The notes under the pieces were generated by a model, which saw only the letters and a list, made by a program, of their open reading frames with translations, was not told the origin of the DNA and did not search any database. Below, piece after piece: positions 24,725-32,256 of a DNA stretch of 40,044 bases. The position numbers were made by a program, and so were the translations under genes. Position 1 is the stretch's first letter. Each line of letters begins with the position of its first letter. This DNA comes from Bacteroides sp. (GTDB taxonomy: Bacteria; Bacteroidota; Bacteroidia; Bacteroidales; Bacteroidaceae). The DNA is taken from NCBI GenBank assembly GCA_017992695.1, contig JAGOOC010000004.1:1-40044 (forward strand), in the 5' to 3' direction.

Positions 24725-25173
24725 ATATAGAGACATTGTTAGCAAAGTATTTCGAAGGCGAGACTACTTGCGAAGAGGAACGCGAATTGCGCCAATTCTT
24801 CGCCAAAGGCATCGTTCCCGAACAACTGAACATGTATCGACCGATGTTTGCCTTCTTTGAAGCGGAGAAGAAAGTGAATGAAAGGGAGAAGCAGGCCATA
24901 GAAGCACCACCACCGATTGCTCCTGCAAGAGGCAAACAGCGCTTCTCGCTGCATCACGCCTTACTCTACAGTTTGAGTGGGATAGCTGTCGGGTTTCTAC
25001 TTCTGCTCAGCATCACCGGTATCAATCATTCGTTGAACGCGAAACCGGAAAGTTACGTCATCATTGACGGTAAACAGTATACCGATGCCACACTGATACG
25101 TCAACAAGCAACAGCAGCTTTCGAGGAGGTTAGCCTCAACGAAGAGGAGATGTTTGCCGCATTGTTTGAATAA
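24721..25173 (+). CDS. candidate anti-sigma factor, single-pass membrane protein
   Basis: A 150-residue protein overlapping the sigma gene by 4 nt. The N-terminal ~70 residues are charged and helical (FEGETTCEEERELRQFFAKG), one membrane helix spans about 80-100, and about 50 residues lie beyond it (SYVIIDGKQYTDATLIRQQA). Cytoplasmic helix, one membrane pass and position next to an ECF sigma are the usual anti-sigma layout. No zinc-binding HxxxCxxC motif is seen, so the assignment rests on context and topology. Confidence 0.65.
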   Translation: MNIETLLAKYFEGETTCEEERELRQFFAKGIVPEQLNMYRPMFAFFEAEKKVNEREKQAIEAPPPIAPARGKQRFSLHHALLYSLSGIAVGFLLLLSITGINHSLNAKPESYVIIDGKQYTDATLIRQQATAAFEEVSLNEEEMFAALFE

Positions 25174-25207
25174 ATCTCAATATAAACTTACTCGATATAG
25201 AAAAACT

Positions 25208-25657
25208 ATGAACAAAGTCATTCGCAACATTCTAGTCTTATGCCTATTTGCATTGGTTACCACAGGCGTACAGGCACAGCAGGGGTTACAAATAGCTTCG
25301 GTCTTTCAGAAATACGGAAAACAGAAAGGGGTTACCATGGTCGAATTATCCAACAAAATGTTGGACACGTACCAGATGGAGCTCTACAAAAGTCTCGTAT
25401 TCAAGGATGCGGAAGAGGCCATGCCTTCTATATTGCGCAGTCTCGAAGCGGACAAGAAGAAGGCCAAAAAGGTGAAAGAGGTAGTTGAAGACGGTCAGAT
25501 TCAATCGGGCTATTACCAGTTGCCGCAACTCAAAGAAGACGTGAACCGCTTTATTCTCTTCAAAACAGGTAAAAAAGGAGGGGCAACACTTATTTACATT
25601 GAAGGAGAACTGGAAGCCGACGACTTGGTAACCATGCTATTTATGAAAAAGAATTAA
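25208..25657 (+). CDS. DUF4252 family exported protein
   Basis: A 149-residue exported protein with signal peptide at about 1-22 (ending VQAQ). The body matches the DUF4252 pattern: LQIASVFQKYGKQKGVTMVELS near the N-terminus and FKTGKKGGATLIYIEGEL near the C-terminus. No catalytic residues are recognised. The start at 25208 follows the candidate anti-sigma gene by 34 nt; an upstream frame opening at 25154 overlaps that gene and is rejected. Members commonly occur in sigma-factor operons of Bacteroidetes, but their role is undefined. Confidence 0.75.
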   Translation: MNKVIRNILVLCLFALVTTGVQAQQGLQIASVFQKYGKQKGVTMVELSNKMLDTYQMELYKSLVFKDAEEAMPSILRSLEADKKKAKKVKEVVEDGQIQSGYYQLPQLKEDVNRFILFKTGKKGGATLIYIEGELEADDLVTMLFMKKN

Positions 25658-25675
25658 TCTATAAAAACAATCCAT

Positions 25676-26560
25676 ATGAAACAACTGATTCTACTGTTAA
25701 TGATGCTGGTCACCGTAACCGGCTATGCACAAGAGCGTGCTCCGCAAGACACTACCCTGCTGCTTAATGGCCGCAAAATAGTAATCAACGAGCGTGAGGG
25801 CAAAATAAAAGTCAAACTCTTCGAAGAGTCCTCGCGCGGAGATACCATCGAAAACGATCAGATCTTTGAAGGTGTGTATATGGATGGACAGAGTACTGAG
25901 CGTCGCATTTCGCTAACAGTGCCGTTCGCCAAGAAGCGGCATCCCTATCGATTTGAACCCCATATTGCAGGCTTTTATATGGGTTATAGCAAACTTTATA
26001 ATGACTTCATGAGTTACAACACACCCGGATCCATCGATCTAAACACGCTAAAATCGTGGGAAATAGGATTTACGCTCTTCGAAGCAGGTGCCACACTGAG
26101 CCGCAATAAAGAATGGGGTGTGAGTAGCGGTTTAGGTTGGGGATATACCTCGTTCAGGCTTGACAACAATACCGCTTTCAAAGAAGTAGATGGAGTAGTT
26201 AATAACTATCCGGCTCCCAACGATATCTACTATAGCCAAAGCCGCTTGCGTTATTTCTATTTCCGCGTTCCCGTTGCCCTTGAATGGCAAAAGCGCATAA
26301 ACGGACGGGGTCCTGTTTTTCTCTCGGCAGGGCTCGAAGCAGAAATACGCCATGGCATCCACTCGAAAGTAAAATACAACGGACACAAGGAGACCCTTGA
26401 TAAAGGATTAAACGTCCGTCGGGTAGGTCTGAACCTGTTGGTGCAAGGGGGCTATAACAATATCGGAGGCTATATGCGATATGCTACATATGGCTTGTTT
26501 GAGAAAAACAAGGGGCCCGAGCTATATCCATTCTCTTTCGGTCTTTGTTGGTACTGGTAA
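25676..26560 (+). CDS. outer-membrane beta-barrel protein
   Basis: A 294-residue exported protein with signal peptide at about 1-18 (ending GYAQ), a short charged N-terminal segment (LNGRKIVINEREGKIKVKLF), then from about residue 95 a beta-barrel pattern beginning FEPHIAGFYMGYSKLY and ending FSFGLCWYW with an aromatic C-terminus. It is the last gene of the sigma operon, 18 nt after DUF4252. Length and ending fit a small outer-membrane porin or channel-like barrel; ligand unknown. Confidence 0.78.
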   Translation: MKQLILLLMMLVTVTGYAQERAPQDTTLLLNGRKIVINEREGKIKVKLFEESSRGDTIENDQIFEGVYMDGQSTERRISLTVPFAKKRHPYRFEPHIAGFYMGYSKLYNDFMSYNTPGSIDLNTLKSWEIGFTLFEAGATLSRNKEWGVSSGLGWGYTSFRLDNNTAFKEVDGVVNNYPAPNDIYYSQSRLRYFYFRVPVALEWQKRINGRGPVFLSAGLEAEIRHGIHSKVKYNGHKETLDKGLNVRRVGLNLLVQGGYNNIGGYMRYATYGLFEKNKGPELYPFSFGLCWYW

Positions 26561-26609
26561 AAGGATAATATTCGCCACAAGATGGGGCGAATATTTAAAA
26601 ATTATCATG

Positions 26610-26617
26610 TACCTTTG
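26610..26617 (+). promoter_or_regulatory. -7 box for the deaminase gene
   Basis: TACCTTTG, full consensus, 28 nt before the ATG at 26646. It supports that start over the longer frame opening at 26481 inside the barrel gene. Confidence 0.5.
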
Positions 26618-26645
26618 TCTATTGGAATTTAAAAGAAAGAGAGAA

Positions 26646-27113
26646 ATGACTAAGGAAGAACTAATGCTGAAGGCCATTGAGCTTTCCAAAGAGAATATAG
26701 CCAATGGTGGCGGCCCCTTTGGAGCCGTAATAGCCAAAGACGGAAAAATTATTGCCACGGGTGTGAATCGGGTAACGGCTTCTTGCGACCCTACAGCGCA
26801 TGCCGAAGTGAGTGCGATTCGTGCCGCTACTTCACAATTGGGCACTTTCGACCTAAGTGGTTGCGAAATATACACTTCGTGCGAACCTTGCCCCATGTGT
26901 TTGGGTGCCATCTATTGGGCCCGTCTGGATAAAATGTACTACGGGAACAACAAAACAGATGCCAAGCATATCGGCTTCGATGACTCGTTTATCTACGATG
27001 AGCTAGCACTGAAGCCAACTGAAAGGAAACTCCCATCCGAAGTGTTATTACACGATGAAGCGCTAAAAGCCTTCGAAGCATGGGCAAAGAAAGAGGATAA
27101 AGTGGAGTATTAA
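26646..27113 (+). CDS. nucleoside/guanine deaminase (GuaD-like)
   Basis: A 155-residue zinc-dependent deaminase of the cytidine-deaminase-like fold. Zinc ligands and the proton shuttle are intact: HAE at 52-54 (CDPTAHAEVSAIRAA) and PCPMC at 81-85 (C82, C85). The context TSCEPCPMCLGAIYWAR and the length match bacterial guanine deaminase; tRNA adenosine deaminase TadA is less likely because the C-terminal part (HIGFDDSFIYDEL) resembles GuaD. It would convert guanine to xanthine in purine salvage. Confidence 0.85.
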   Translation: MTKEELMLKAIELSKENIANGGGPFGAVIAKDGKIIATGVNRVTASCDPTAHAEVSAIRAATSQLGTFDLSGCEIYTSCEPCPMCLGAIYWARLDKMYYGNNKTDAKHIGFDDSFIYDELALKPTERKLPSEVLLHDEALKAFEAWAKKEDKVEY

Positions 27114-27141
27114 CCGCGCGCTTCATATCCCTAAAATCAAG

Positions 27142-27182
27142 AATCCCCGAAGCACTGCATTGTTCTTCGGGGATTTCTTTTT
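27142..27182 (+). terminator. intrinsic terminator after the deaminase gene
   Basis: Perfect 11-bp stem (27142-27152 with 27165-27175), 12-nt loop, then TCTTTTTC. It lies between this gene and the convergent FadL-like gene. Confidence 0.82.
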
Positions 27183-27221
27183 CACACATTGAAAAGTTAT
27201 AGAGACAATTGTTTTTTCTTT

Positions 27222-28862
27222 TTAGAAACGCATACCTAACGTAAGAAGTACTTGACTGCGGATGTTGGTAACGTCGGTTTTAGCTAAATCGACAGAGTCG
27301 AATGCGTAAAAGTCGGACTTGTACGTGGTGTACTTATACGCAAGATCTGCATAGAAAAGAGAACCGCGATACCCCATACCTAGTGTATAGTTATTCATCG
27401 ACTTGGCATTGGCAAAGTCTGTGTCGGTATTGATTGAGTTATAAGGAAGATCCTTGTAAGCATCATTTTTATAAGCACCTGTACTGTAATTGTATCCGGC
27501 ACGCATGGCGAATTGAGGAATCACTTTATACTCTGCACCCAGGCGCAAGGTGTGTACTCCTTTGAGCATATCTTTTGCGGTAGAGGTTTCGTAAGTCATA
27601 TCTCCTCCTTCGGGGTAGTTGAAACGCATAGATGCGTAATCTTGGTATTCATATTCGGCGCCCAAAGCTAAATTACTGCCTACGGTATATCCTAAGCTTA
27701 CATTGTAAGTCCACGGGGTGTTTAGGTTGAACTCACGAACCATGTCTTTGTTCTTCAGTTCGCTGTAAGTATCAATATCTAGCGCGTCAACTTTACCGGT
27801 TAGCGCATTATAAACATCAGATTCAACCCGAGCACTTGTCGCTAACTCGAGGTTATAGAAGGTGGGAGTATGTACTGCCAATCCGACACGAAGTGGAGAA
27901 TACTCGAATGGGCGCACAATCACACCCAACTTCAGGTCAAAACCGGAGCCCTTTATCTTGTTCCAACTCTGTATGTTGTATCCCTCATCATTTCCATAAT
28001 CTTCGTCGTAAAAGGAATACTTGCTGTAATCCACTGCATAAGCACCAACTGTGGCACCCAAATAGACACGATCATTGAAGTTGAAAGAGACGTTAAAATC
28101 GTACTGATCAATGCCTCCACGCTCTTGCGAATTAAACTTTACATTGGCATTATCATACATTCCTCTAAAAGACCCAGACGTAATATACATCGGATTCCCA
28201 TTAATGTCTTTCACCTGATTTCCATTATCATCCAAATACTTCTCATACTTCAAGTTTGGGTTGCCTTGCAGAGCTTGGTTTAAATCGGGTTGAGACATGA
28301 GATCATTAATCAAACCACTATCATAGCCCAATATCGAAAGCCAACCTATATTGTTATCATTATAAGGATTGCTACCCCAACCTTCGATTCCGTTGGCCTG
28401 AGTCGCCATCTGAAAGGTTTGTGAGTTCATCCCGATATTGCCACCCATTGCCATGTTACGGTTGAACGACTTGGCTCGTTTATAATTAAAGCCGAAGTTT
28501 ACATAACGCAACGGCGTTTGATTGCCTATTTTACTTGCAAAGACAATACCGATATTATCAAACGCCCCACGCGTCTTATCTGCATTAAACTTGTTTCCAC
28601 TGAAGGTGCTTTCTGTACCATAGGCAGAAAGACCAAATGAGGTCATTACATCATTACTCCGATAGATTCCGATACCGGCAGGATTGGTTCCAATGGTGGA
28701 GATATCTCCACCAAGAGCTCCCATCGCACCCCCCATACCCACAAAGCGGGCTGTTCCATTGAGATCTTTGCCTGCAATGTTGGCAGCGTCGTACATCGTC
28801 TGAGCACTTGCACCCCCTGCAATCAACAGAGACAGTACTGTTAAACTAATTATCTTTTTCAT
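27222..28862 (-). CDS. FadL/OmpP1 family outer-membrane channel protein
   Basis: A 546-residue exported protein with signal peptide at about 1-20 (ending ASAQ). The FadL-family N-terminus is recognisable: NGTARFVGMGGAMGALGGDISTIGTNPAGIGI (in parts: ARFVGMGGAMGALGGDIS and STIGTNPAGIGIYRS), as in the hatch region of hydrophobic-compound channels. The remainder is a long beta-barrel pattern ending LGMRF with a C-terminal phenylalanine. In Bacteroidetes such proteins are called OmpP1 or hemin receptor; the cargo cannot be known from sequence. It follows the low-complexity gene by 32 nt on the same strand. Confidence 0.82.
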   Translation of the reverse strand: MKKIISLTVLSLLIAGGASAQTMYDAANIAGKDLNGTARFVGMGGAMGALGGDISTIGTNPAGIGIYRSNDVMTSFGLSAYGTESTFSGNKFNADKTRGAFDNIGIVFASKIGNQTPLRYVNFGFNYKRAKSFNRNMAMGGNIGMNSQTFQMATQANGIEGWGSNPYNDNNIGWLSILGYDSGLINDLMSQPDLNQALQGNPNLKYEKYLDDNGNQVKDINGNPMYITSGSFRGMYDNANVKFNSQERGGIDQYDFNVSFNFNDRVYLGATVGAYAVDYSKYSFYDEDYGNDEGYNIQSWNKIKGSGFDLKLGVIVRPFEYSPLRVGLAVHTPTFYNLELATSARVESDVYNALTGKVDALDIDTYSELKNKDMVREFNLNTPWTYNVSLGYTVGSNLALGAEYEYQDYASMRFNYPEGGDMTYETSTAKDMLKGVHTLRLGAEYKVIPQFAMRAGYNYSTGAYKNDAYKDLPYNSINTDTDFANAKSMNNYTLGMGYRGSLFYADLAYKYTTYKSDFYAFDSVDLAKTDVTNIRSQVLLTLGMRF

Positions 28863-28894
28863 TGTTTTACTGCTTTATTAGATTCGTAATCCTT

Positions 28895-30175
28895 CTATCT
28901 TCTGCTACTGCCACCGCTGCTTCTGCTTGAACCACTCGAACGCGAGGAGCTACTTCCACCGCCCGAGTAAGTACCGCTTGACCGAGAGCTGCTGCCGCTG
29001 CTACTTGGCGAATAACTGCGAGTAGTTGAACTGTTATCGGCAGGGCGACGTGTGTTTTCTCCTGAAGAGCTACGTACAGGTGAAGCAGAACTTCCTCTAT
29101 TGAAACTACTTCCCGATTCTACACTGCCTCGAACCGACTCTCTGCGTACACTCTCGGAGCTAGAGCTACGTGTGCTGCTCGGACGAGTATAAGTACTGCG
29201 TCGAACAGAAGCATCTCTGCCACTACTTACTCCGGGACGTGTGCTTTCTAGGCGAGTACCATTGGTGCGATCGCCCGATGAGCGAGTGCTTGTTGGTACG
29301 CGAGTACCCACTACACGCCCGTCACTTGAAGTTCCACGACGTACAGATCCTCCCTCTTGTCTTCCGGTAGTATATTCTGAACGACGGTTCGAATCAAAGC
29401 TACCTGATGAGCGACGGTTCGTATACATTCTGTTGCTATTCCAGTAACTTCCACCACCCCAACTCGGATAGTGACCGCCTCCACCCCATCCGGGGTAATA
29501 TCCGTGATGATGATGAACCCAGCCACCACCCCAGCTGCTACCCCAGTAGCCGCCATACCAGCCACCCCAGTAGCCACCGGCATAATAGGGAGAACCGAAG
29601 CCGAAGCCCCAACTAGGACCGAAGGAGTTAAAGCGCCAATCCCACCAAAGGCGATTGCTAAAGGTTGGAAAAGCATACGCATAAAGTCCATCGTCATATA
29701 CGTTCCAATCCCAAGAGTTCGCACCATACACCACATCCCAATAAAGGGGGCTGCTGATGCTGATGGCATAACGAGGGTTACGGAAACGAATGATGCGCTC
29801 GGCGTATTCATAATCTTCACGCGATCCGTTAAACTCACCAGTCACCCACTCACCGTCAAGGTCTGATCGAGACTTCTCGTTTACAAACAACGTATCGTCT
29901 TGCATCGCGAATTCATTGTCGCGAGCGTCGTAACGACGGTTGTACTCGTCTACATTGCGTGTATTTCCTTTACGATCTCGCACAACAATTGTTGTGCCGG
30001 GAGATGTGTACATATTCGTAGTCACCGTTCGTTTCTCAGGAGCTTTCTTCACCGGTGCAGGTGCTTGTTTCTCCTTCGAAGGGATGAAGTAAAGGTCGTC
30101 ATCATTGCTTTGGGCCATCATCCCCACCAACGGAAGAGCTAAGGCAAACAGCGATAAAAAAACAATCTTTTTCAT
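28895..30175 (-). CDS. exported low-complexity Gly/Trp/Tyr and Ser/Arg-rich protein
   Basis: A 426-residue protein of unrecognised function. Signal peptide at about 1-21 (ending GMMAQ), a Lys/Pro linker (about 33-50), a conventional acidic stretch (about 60-165, with DDTLFVNEKS and RIIRFRNPRYA), a Trp/Gly/Tyr-rich block (about 170-250, with repeated YWGGWYGGYWG and WVHHHHG), and then 170 residues almost entirely of Ser, Arg, Gly and Thr ending SRSSGGSSRR. The tail would be strongly basic. Likely disordered and exposed outside the inner membrane, with possible metal binding by HHHH. It is the first gene of a pair with the FadL-like channel. Confidence 0.75.
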   Translation of the reverse strand: MKKIVFLSLFALALPLVGMMAQSNDDDLYFIPSKEKQAPAPVKKAPEKRTVTTNMYTSPGTTIVVRDRKGNTRNVDEYNRRYDARDNEFAMQDDTLFVNEKSRSDLDGEWVTGEFNGSREDYEYAERIIRFRNPRYAISISSPLYWDVVYGANSWDWNVYDDGLYAYAFPTFSNRLWWDWRFNSFGPSWGFGFGSPYYAGGYWGGWYGGYWGSSWGGGWVHHHHGYYPGWGGGGHYPSWGGGSYWNSNRMYTNRRSSGSFDSNRRSEYTTGRQEGGSVRRGTSSDGRVVGTRVPTSTRSSGDRTNGTRLESTRPGVSSGRDASVRRSTYTRPSSTRSSSSESVRRESVRGSVESGSSFNRGSSASPVRSSSGENTRRPADNSSTTRSYSPSSSGSSSRSSGTYSGGGSSSSRSSGSSRSSGGSSRR

Positions 30176-30216
30176 ATTTCTGTAGTTATTTAATTAGTAT
30201 TCTTTTATTCACGCTA

Positions 30217-30224
30217 CAAAGATA
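30217..30224 (-). promoter_or_regulatory. -7 box for the low-complexity gene/FadL operon
   Basis: The minus strand reads TATCTTTG, full consensus, about 42 nt before the start codon at 30175. No -33 element is clear. Confidence 0.5.
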
Positions 30225-30263
30225 ATCAAGGAGTTCGCTATTAAAGGGAGATTTTCCCCAAAC

Positions 30264-30287
30264 TATAATAGGGATTTCCCTATTATA
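30264..30287. promoter_or_regulatory. 24-bp palindrome, operator-like
   Basis: TATAATAGGGA (30264-30274) and TCCCTATTATA (30277-30287) are perfect inverse complements with a 2-bp centre, so the site is a DNA palindrome and not a good RNA hairpin. A second GGGA...TCCC dyad lies at 30246-30258. Both lie upstream of the minus-strand promoter at 30217. A symmetric repressor or activator site is the likely reading. Nothing further is seen in 30300-30420. Confidence 0.5.
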
Positions 30288-30423
30288 ACAATACAACAAC
30301 AGCGCAGCAACCTACCGATATAATGACATCAGAAGGCAGTGCTAAGATGATGTATTATTCCTGTAGTTCGACTATTTGCAAGTACAAAATTTAAGATGAT
30401 GAAATTATTCTCCTAGAAAGTAA

Positions 30424-30431
30424 TACCTTTG
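30424..30431 (+). promoter_or_regulatory. -7 box for prmA
   Basis: TACCTTTG, full consensus, 20 nt before the prmA ATG. Confidence 0.5.
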
Positions 30432-30451
30432 CAGATAAAAATAGCATTAAA

Positions 30452-31294
30452 ATGAAATACTTCGAATTTACGTTTAGCACACAACCCTGTTCCGAGACGG
30501 TGAACGACGTGCTGGCAGCCGTGTTGGGTGATGTTGGTTTTGAAAGCTTTATAGCGAGTGAAGAGGGGCTGAAAGGCTATATACAGCAAACCCTTTGCAA
30601 CGAAACAGCGATCAAAGAGACACTTACTGACTTCCCTATACCCGACACAGCGATAACATACACGTGTGTAGAGACCGAAGATAAGGACTGGAATGAAGAG
30701 TGGGAAAAACATTACTTTCAACCCATCGTCATTGACAACCGTTGTGTAATTCATAGCACTTTCCATCGCGATGTGCCTAAGGCAGAGTATAACATTGTCA
30801 TCAATCCTCAGATGGCTTTTGGCACCGGACACCATGAAACAACAAGCCTCATCATTGGCGAATTGTTGGAGAGTGAGCTTGAAGGGAAGTCGGTACTTGA
30901 CATGGGCTGCGGAACCTCTATATTAGCTATTCTTGCACGCATGCGTGGTGCAGCTCCTTGCTTAGCTATCGACATTGACGAGTGGTGTGTACGCAACTCC
31001 ATCGAAAACATCGCACTAAACGGGCTGACTGATATTGAGGTGAAACAGGGTGATGCTTCGATACTGATAGGTAAGGGGCCGTTTGATGTAGTGATTGCCA
31101 ACATCAACCGTAATATTTTACTAAACGATATGCAACAGTACGTGGCCTGCATGAAACCCGGTTCGGAGTTATACATGAGCGGTTTTTATACAGACGATGT
31201 ACCTGCCATTTGTGACGAAGCTGAGCGCAACGGACTAACGTTTGTTCATCAAAAAGAGAAGAACAACTGGGCAGTTGTGAAATTCAATTTATAG
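30452..31294 (+). CDS. prmA: ribosomal protein L11 methyltransferase
   Basis: A 280-residue class I SAM-dependent methyltransferase that trimethylates ribosomal protein L11. The family markers are visible: DKDWNEEWEKHYFQPI near 75-90, NPQMAFGTGHHETT near 120-133, the SAM-binding motif SVLDMGCGTSILAILA near 147-162, and the catalytic-loop IANINRNILLND near 210-221. Length fits. Its stop codon lies inside a tandem repeat that also reaches the convergent lysozyme gene. Confidence 0.94.
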   Translation: MKYFEFTFSTQPCSETVNDVLAAVLGDVGFESFIASEEGLKGYIQQTLCNETAIKETLTDFPIPDTAITYTCVETEDKDWNEEWEKHYFQPIVIDNRCVIHSTFHRDVPKAEYNIVINPQMAFGTGHHETTSLIIGELLESELEGKSVLDMGCGTSILAILARMRGAAPCLAIDIDEWCVRNSIENIALNGLTDIEVKQGDASILIGKGPFDVVIANINRNILLNDMQQYVACMKPGSELYMSGFYTDDVPAICDEAERNGLTFVHQKEKNNWAVVKFNL

Positions 31295-31361
31295 CCAGTG
31301 ACGTTCACTTTGTAGCCAGTGACATTTACTTTCCAGTCAGTCAAGTTTACTTTATAGTCAG
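31292..31361. repeat. 21-nt tandem repeat spanning two convergent stop codons
   Basis: Three imperfect 21-nt units (31292-31312, 31313-31333, 31334-31354) plus a 7-nt partial fourth (31355-31361). The first two share TAGCCAGTGAC and end in ACTTT; the third is more diverged (CAGTCAGTCAAGTTTACTTTA). Each unit contains a short dyad of the form AGTGA-N3-TCACT. The array begins at the prmA TAG stop and runs through the final codons of the GH25 gene. Confidence 0.8.
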
Positions 31362-32198
31362 CTGCTGTAACTCCTCCAACGTGCCATTAAAGACATTTAA
31401 ATCGACATCGTGTTCAATACCGGGCACGGTGCCGATATCTGTGTGTTGCCAAAAATGCCATTTACCCTCGTAGCGCACCGAGTCTACATAGTAATGAGCA
31501 ATCCAATAAGGATAATCATTGAAAATCGGGTCGTCAAGATAGCTGGTTTTGAATTTATAGGAGGTATAGAGAATCGGCTTCACGCCATAATGATCCTCTA
31601 CTCTGTCTAACCAGCGTTTAATGTTCTGCTGCAGTTCTGCCTTTGTTTTCTTCCCACGCACCTCTACATCAAGTACCGGTGGCAAATCGCCTTGCGATAG
31701 TTTAACCGTGCGAATAAAGAATTCGGCCTGTTTCAGCGGATCGGTTTTAGGTGAGAAGAAGTGATAAGCTCCCCGAATAAACCCGTGTTTCCGGGCCTCC
31801 TCAAAGTTTTTCTCAAAGGTTTCATCACCGTGATCGCCCCCTTCGGTAGCTTTCATAAAGACGAAATGAAGTGGAAAGTCCGTTTCGTGACTCTGAGTCA
31901 GCTTACCCCAATCAATGACTCCTTGATAGTGAGAGATATCGATACCATGCACTTCATAACAACAAGGCAAACAGATACCATAGGCTTTTTGGCCATAGCA
32001 CTCCTTCCAGCGATAAGAATAGGGACGGATAACGAAATAATAGAAAGTAACAGAAAAGGCGCCCACCACCAATAAGGCAAGTGTATTTCGTAACCAATTG
32101 GGCATGTTACGCAAGCTCTTCTTCTTCTTTTTTCGCGGAGAGCGAGAAGAAGCAATACGCTTTTTTTTGTGAGAAGGTACAGGTTTGCGAGGTGTCAT
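31347..32198 (-). CDS. membrane-anchored GH25 lysozyme-like muramidase
   Basis: A 283-residue protein: basic cytoplasmic tail (1-35, with long Lys runs), one membrane helix (about 36-58) and an extracytoplasmic GH25 domain from about 84. GH25 residues are intact: GIDISHYQG at 85-93, and the DxE catalytic pair D167/E169 in VLDVEV; later PILYTSYKF and YPYWIAHY fit the fold. It would cleave peptidoglycan glycan strands in the periplasm. The start at 32198 is preferred over a frame from 32408, which would overlap pfp by about 150 nt. The last codons lie inside the 21-nt repeat array. It is 58 nt downstream of pfp. Confidence 0.9.
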   Translation of the reverse strand: MTPRKPVPSHKKKRIASSRSPRKKKKKSLRNMPNWLRNTLALLVVGAFSVTFYYFVIRPYSYRWKECYGQKAYGICLPCCYEVHGIDISHYQGVIDWGKLTQSHETDFPLHFVFMKATEGGDHGDETFEKNFEEARKHGFIRGAYHFFSPKTDPLKQAEFFIRTVKLSQGDLPPVLDVEVRGKKTKAELQQNIKRWLDRVEDHYGVKPILYTSYKFKTSYLDDPIFNDYPYWIAHYYVDSVRYEGKWHFWQHTDIGTVPGIEHDVDLNVFNGTLEELQQLTIK

Positions 32199-32208
32199 AG
32201 GTAATAAT

Positions 32209-32245
32209 TTCACCCCAGAACAACACGAAGTTACTCTGGGGTGAA
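32209..32245 (-). terminator. intercistronic hairpin between pfp and the lysozyme gene
   Basis: A perfect 11-bp stem (32209-32219 with 32235-32245) with a 15-nt loop. On the minus strand it lies after the pfp stop and only 10 nt before the lysozyme ATG, and lacks a good U-run. It could act as a weak terminator, a processing site or a translation-limiting structure. Confidence 0.55.
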
Positions 32246-32256
32246 TGAAAGTTTTA

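Noticed and set aside
29311-29866. frames of 131-175 residues overlapping the low-complexity gene
   Set aside because: They arise because repetitive Gly/Trp/Ser/Arg codons keep several frames open. Only the 426-residue frame has a signal peptide and promoter.
31292-31361. CRISPR-like array
   Set aside because: The repeats are contiguous and diverged, with no unique spacers between units and no cas genes nearby. The same applies to 36395-36491.
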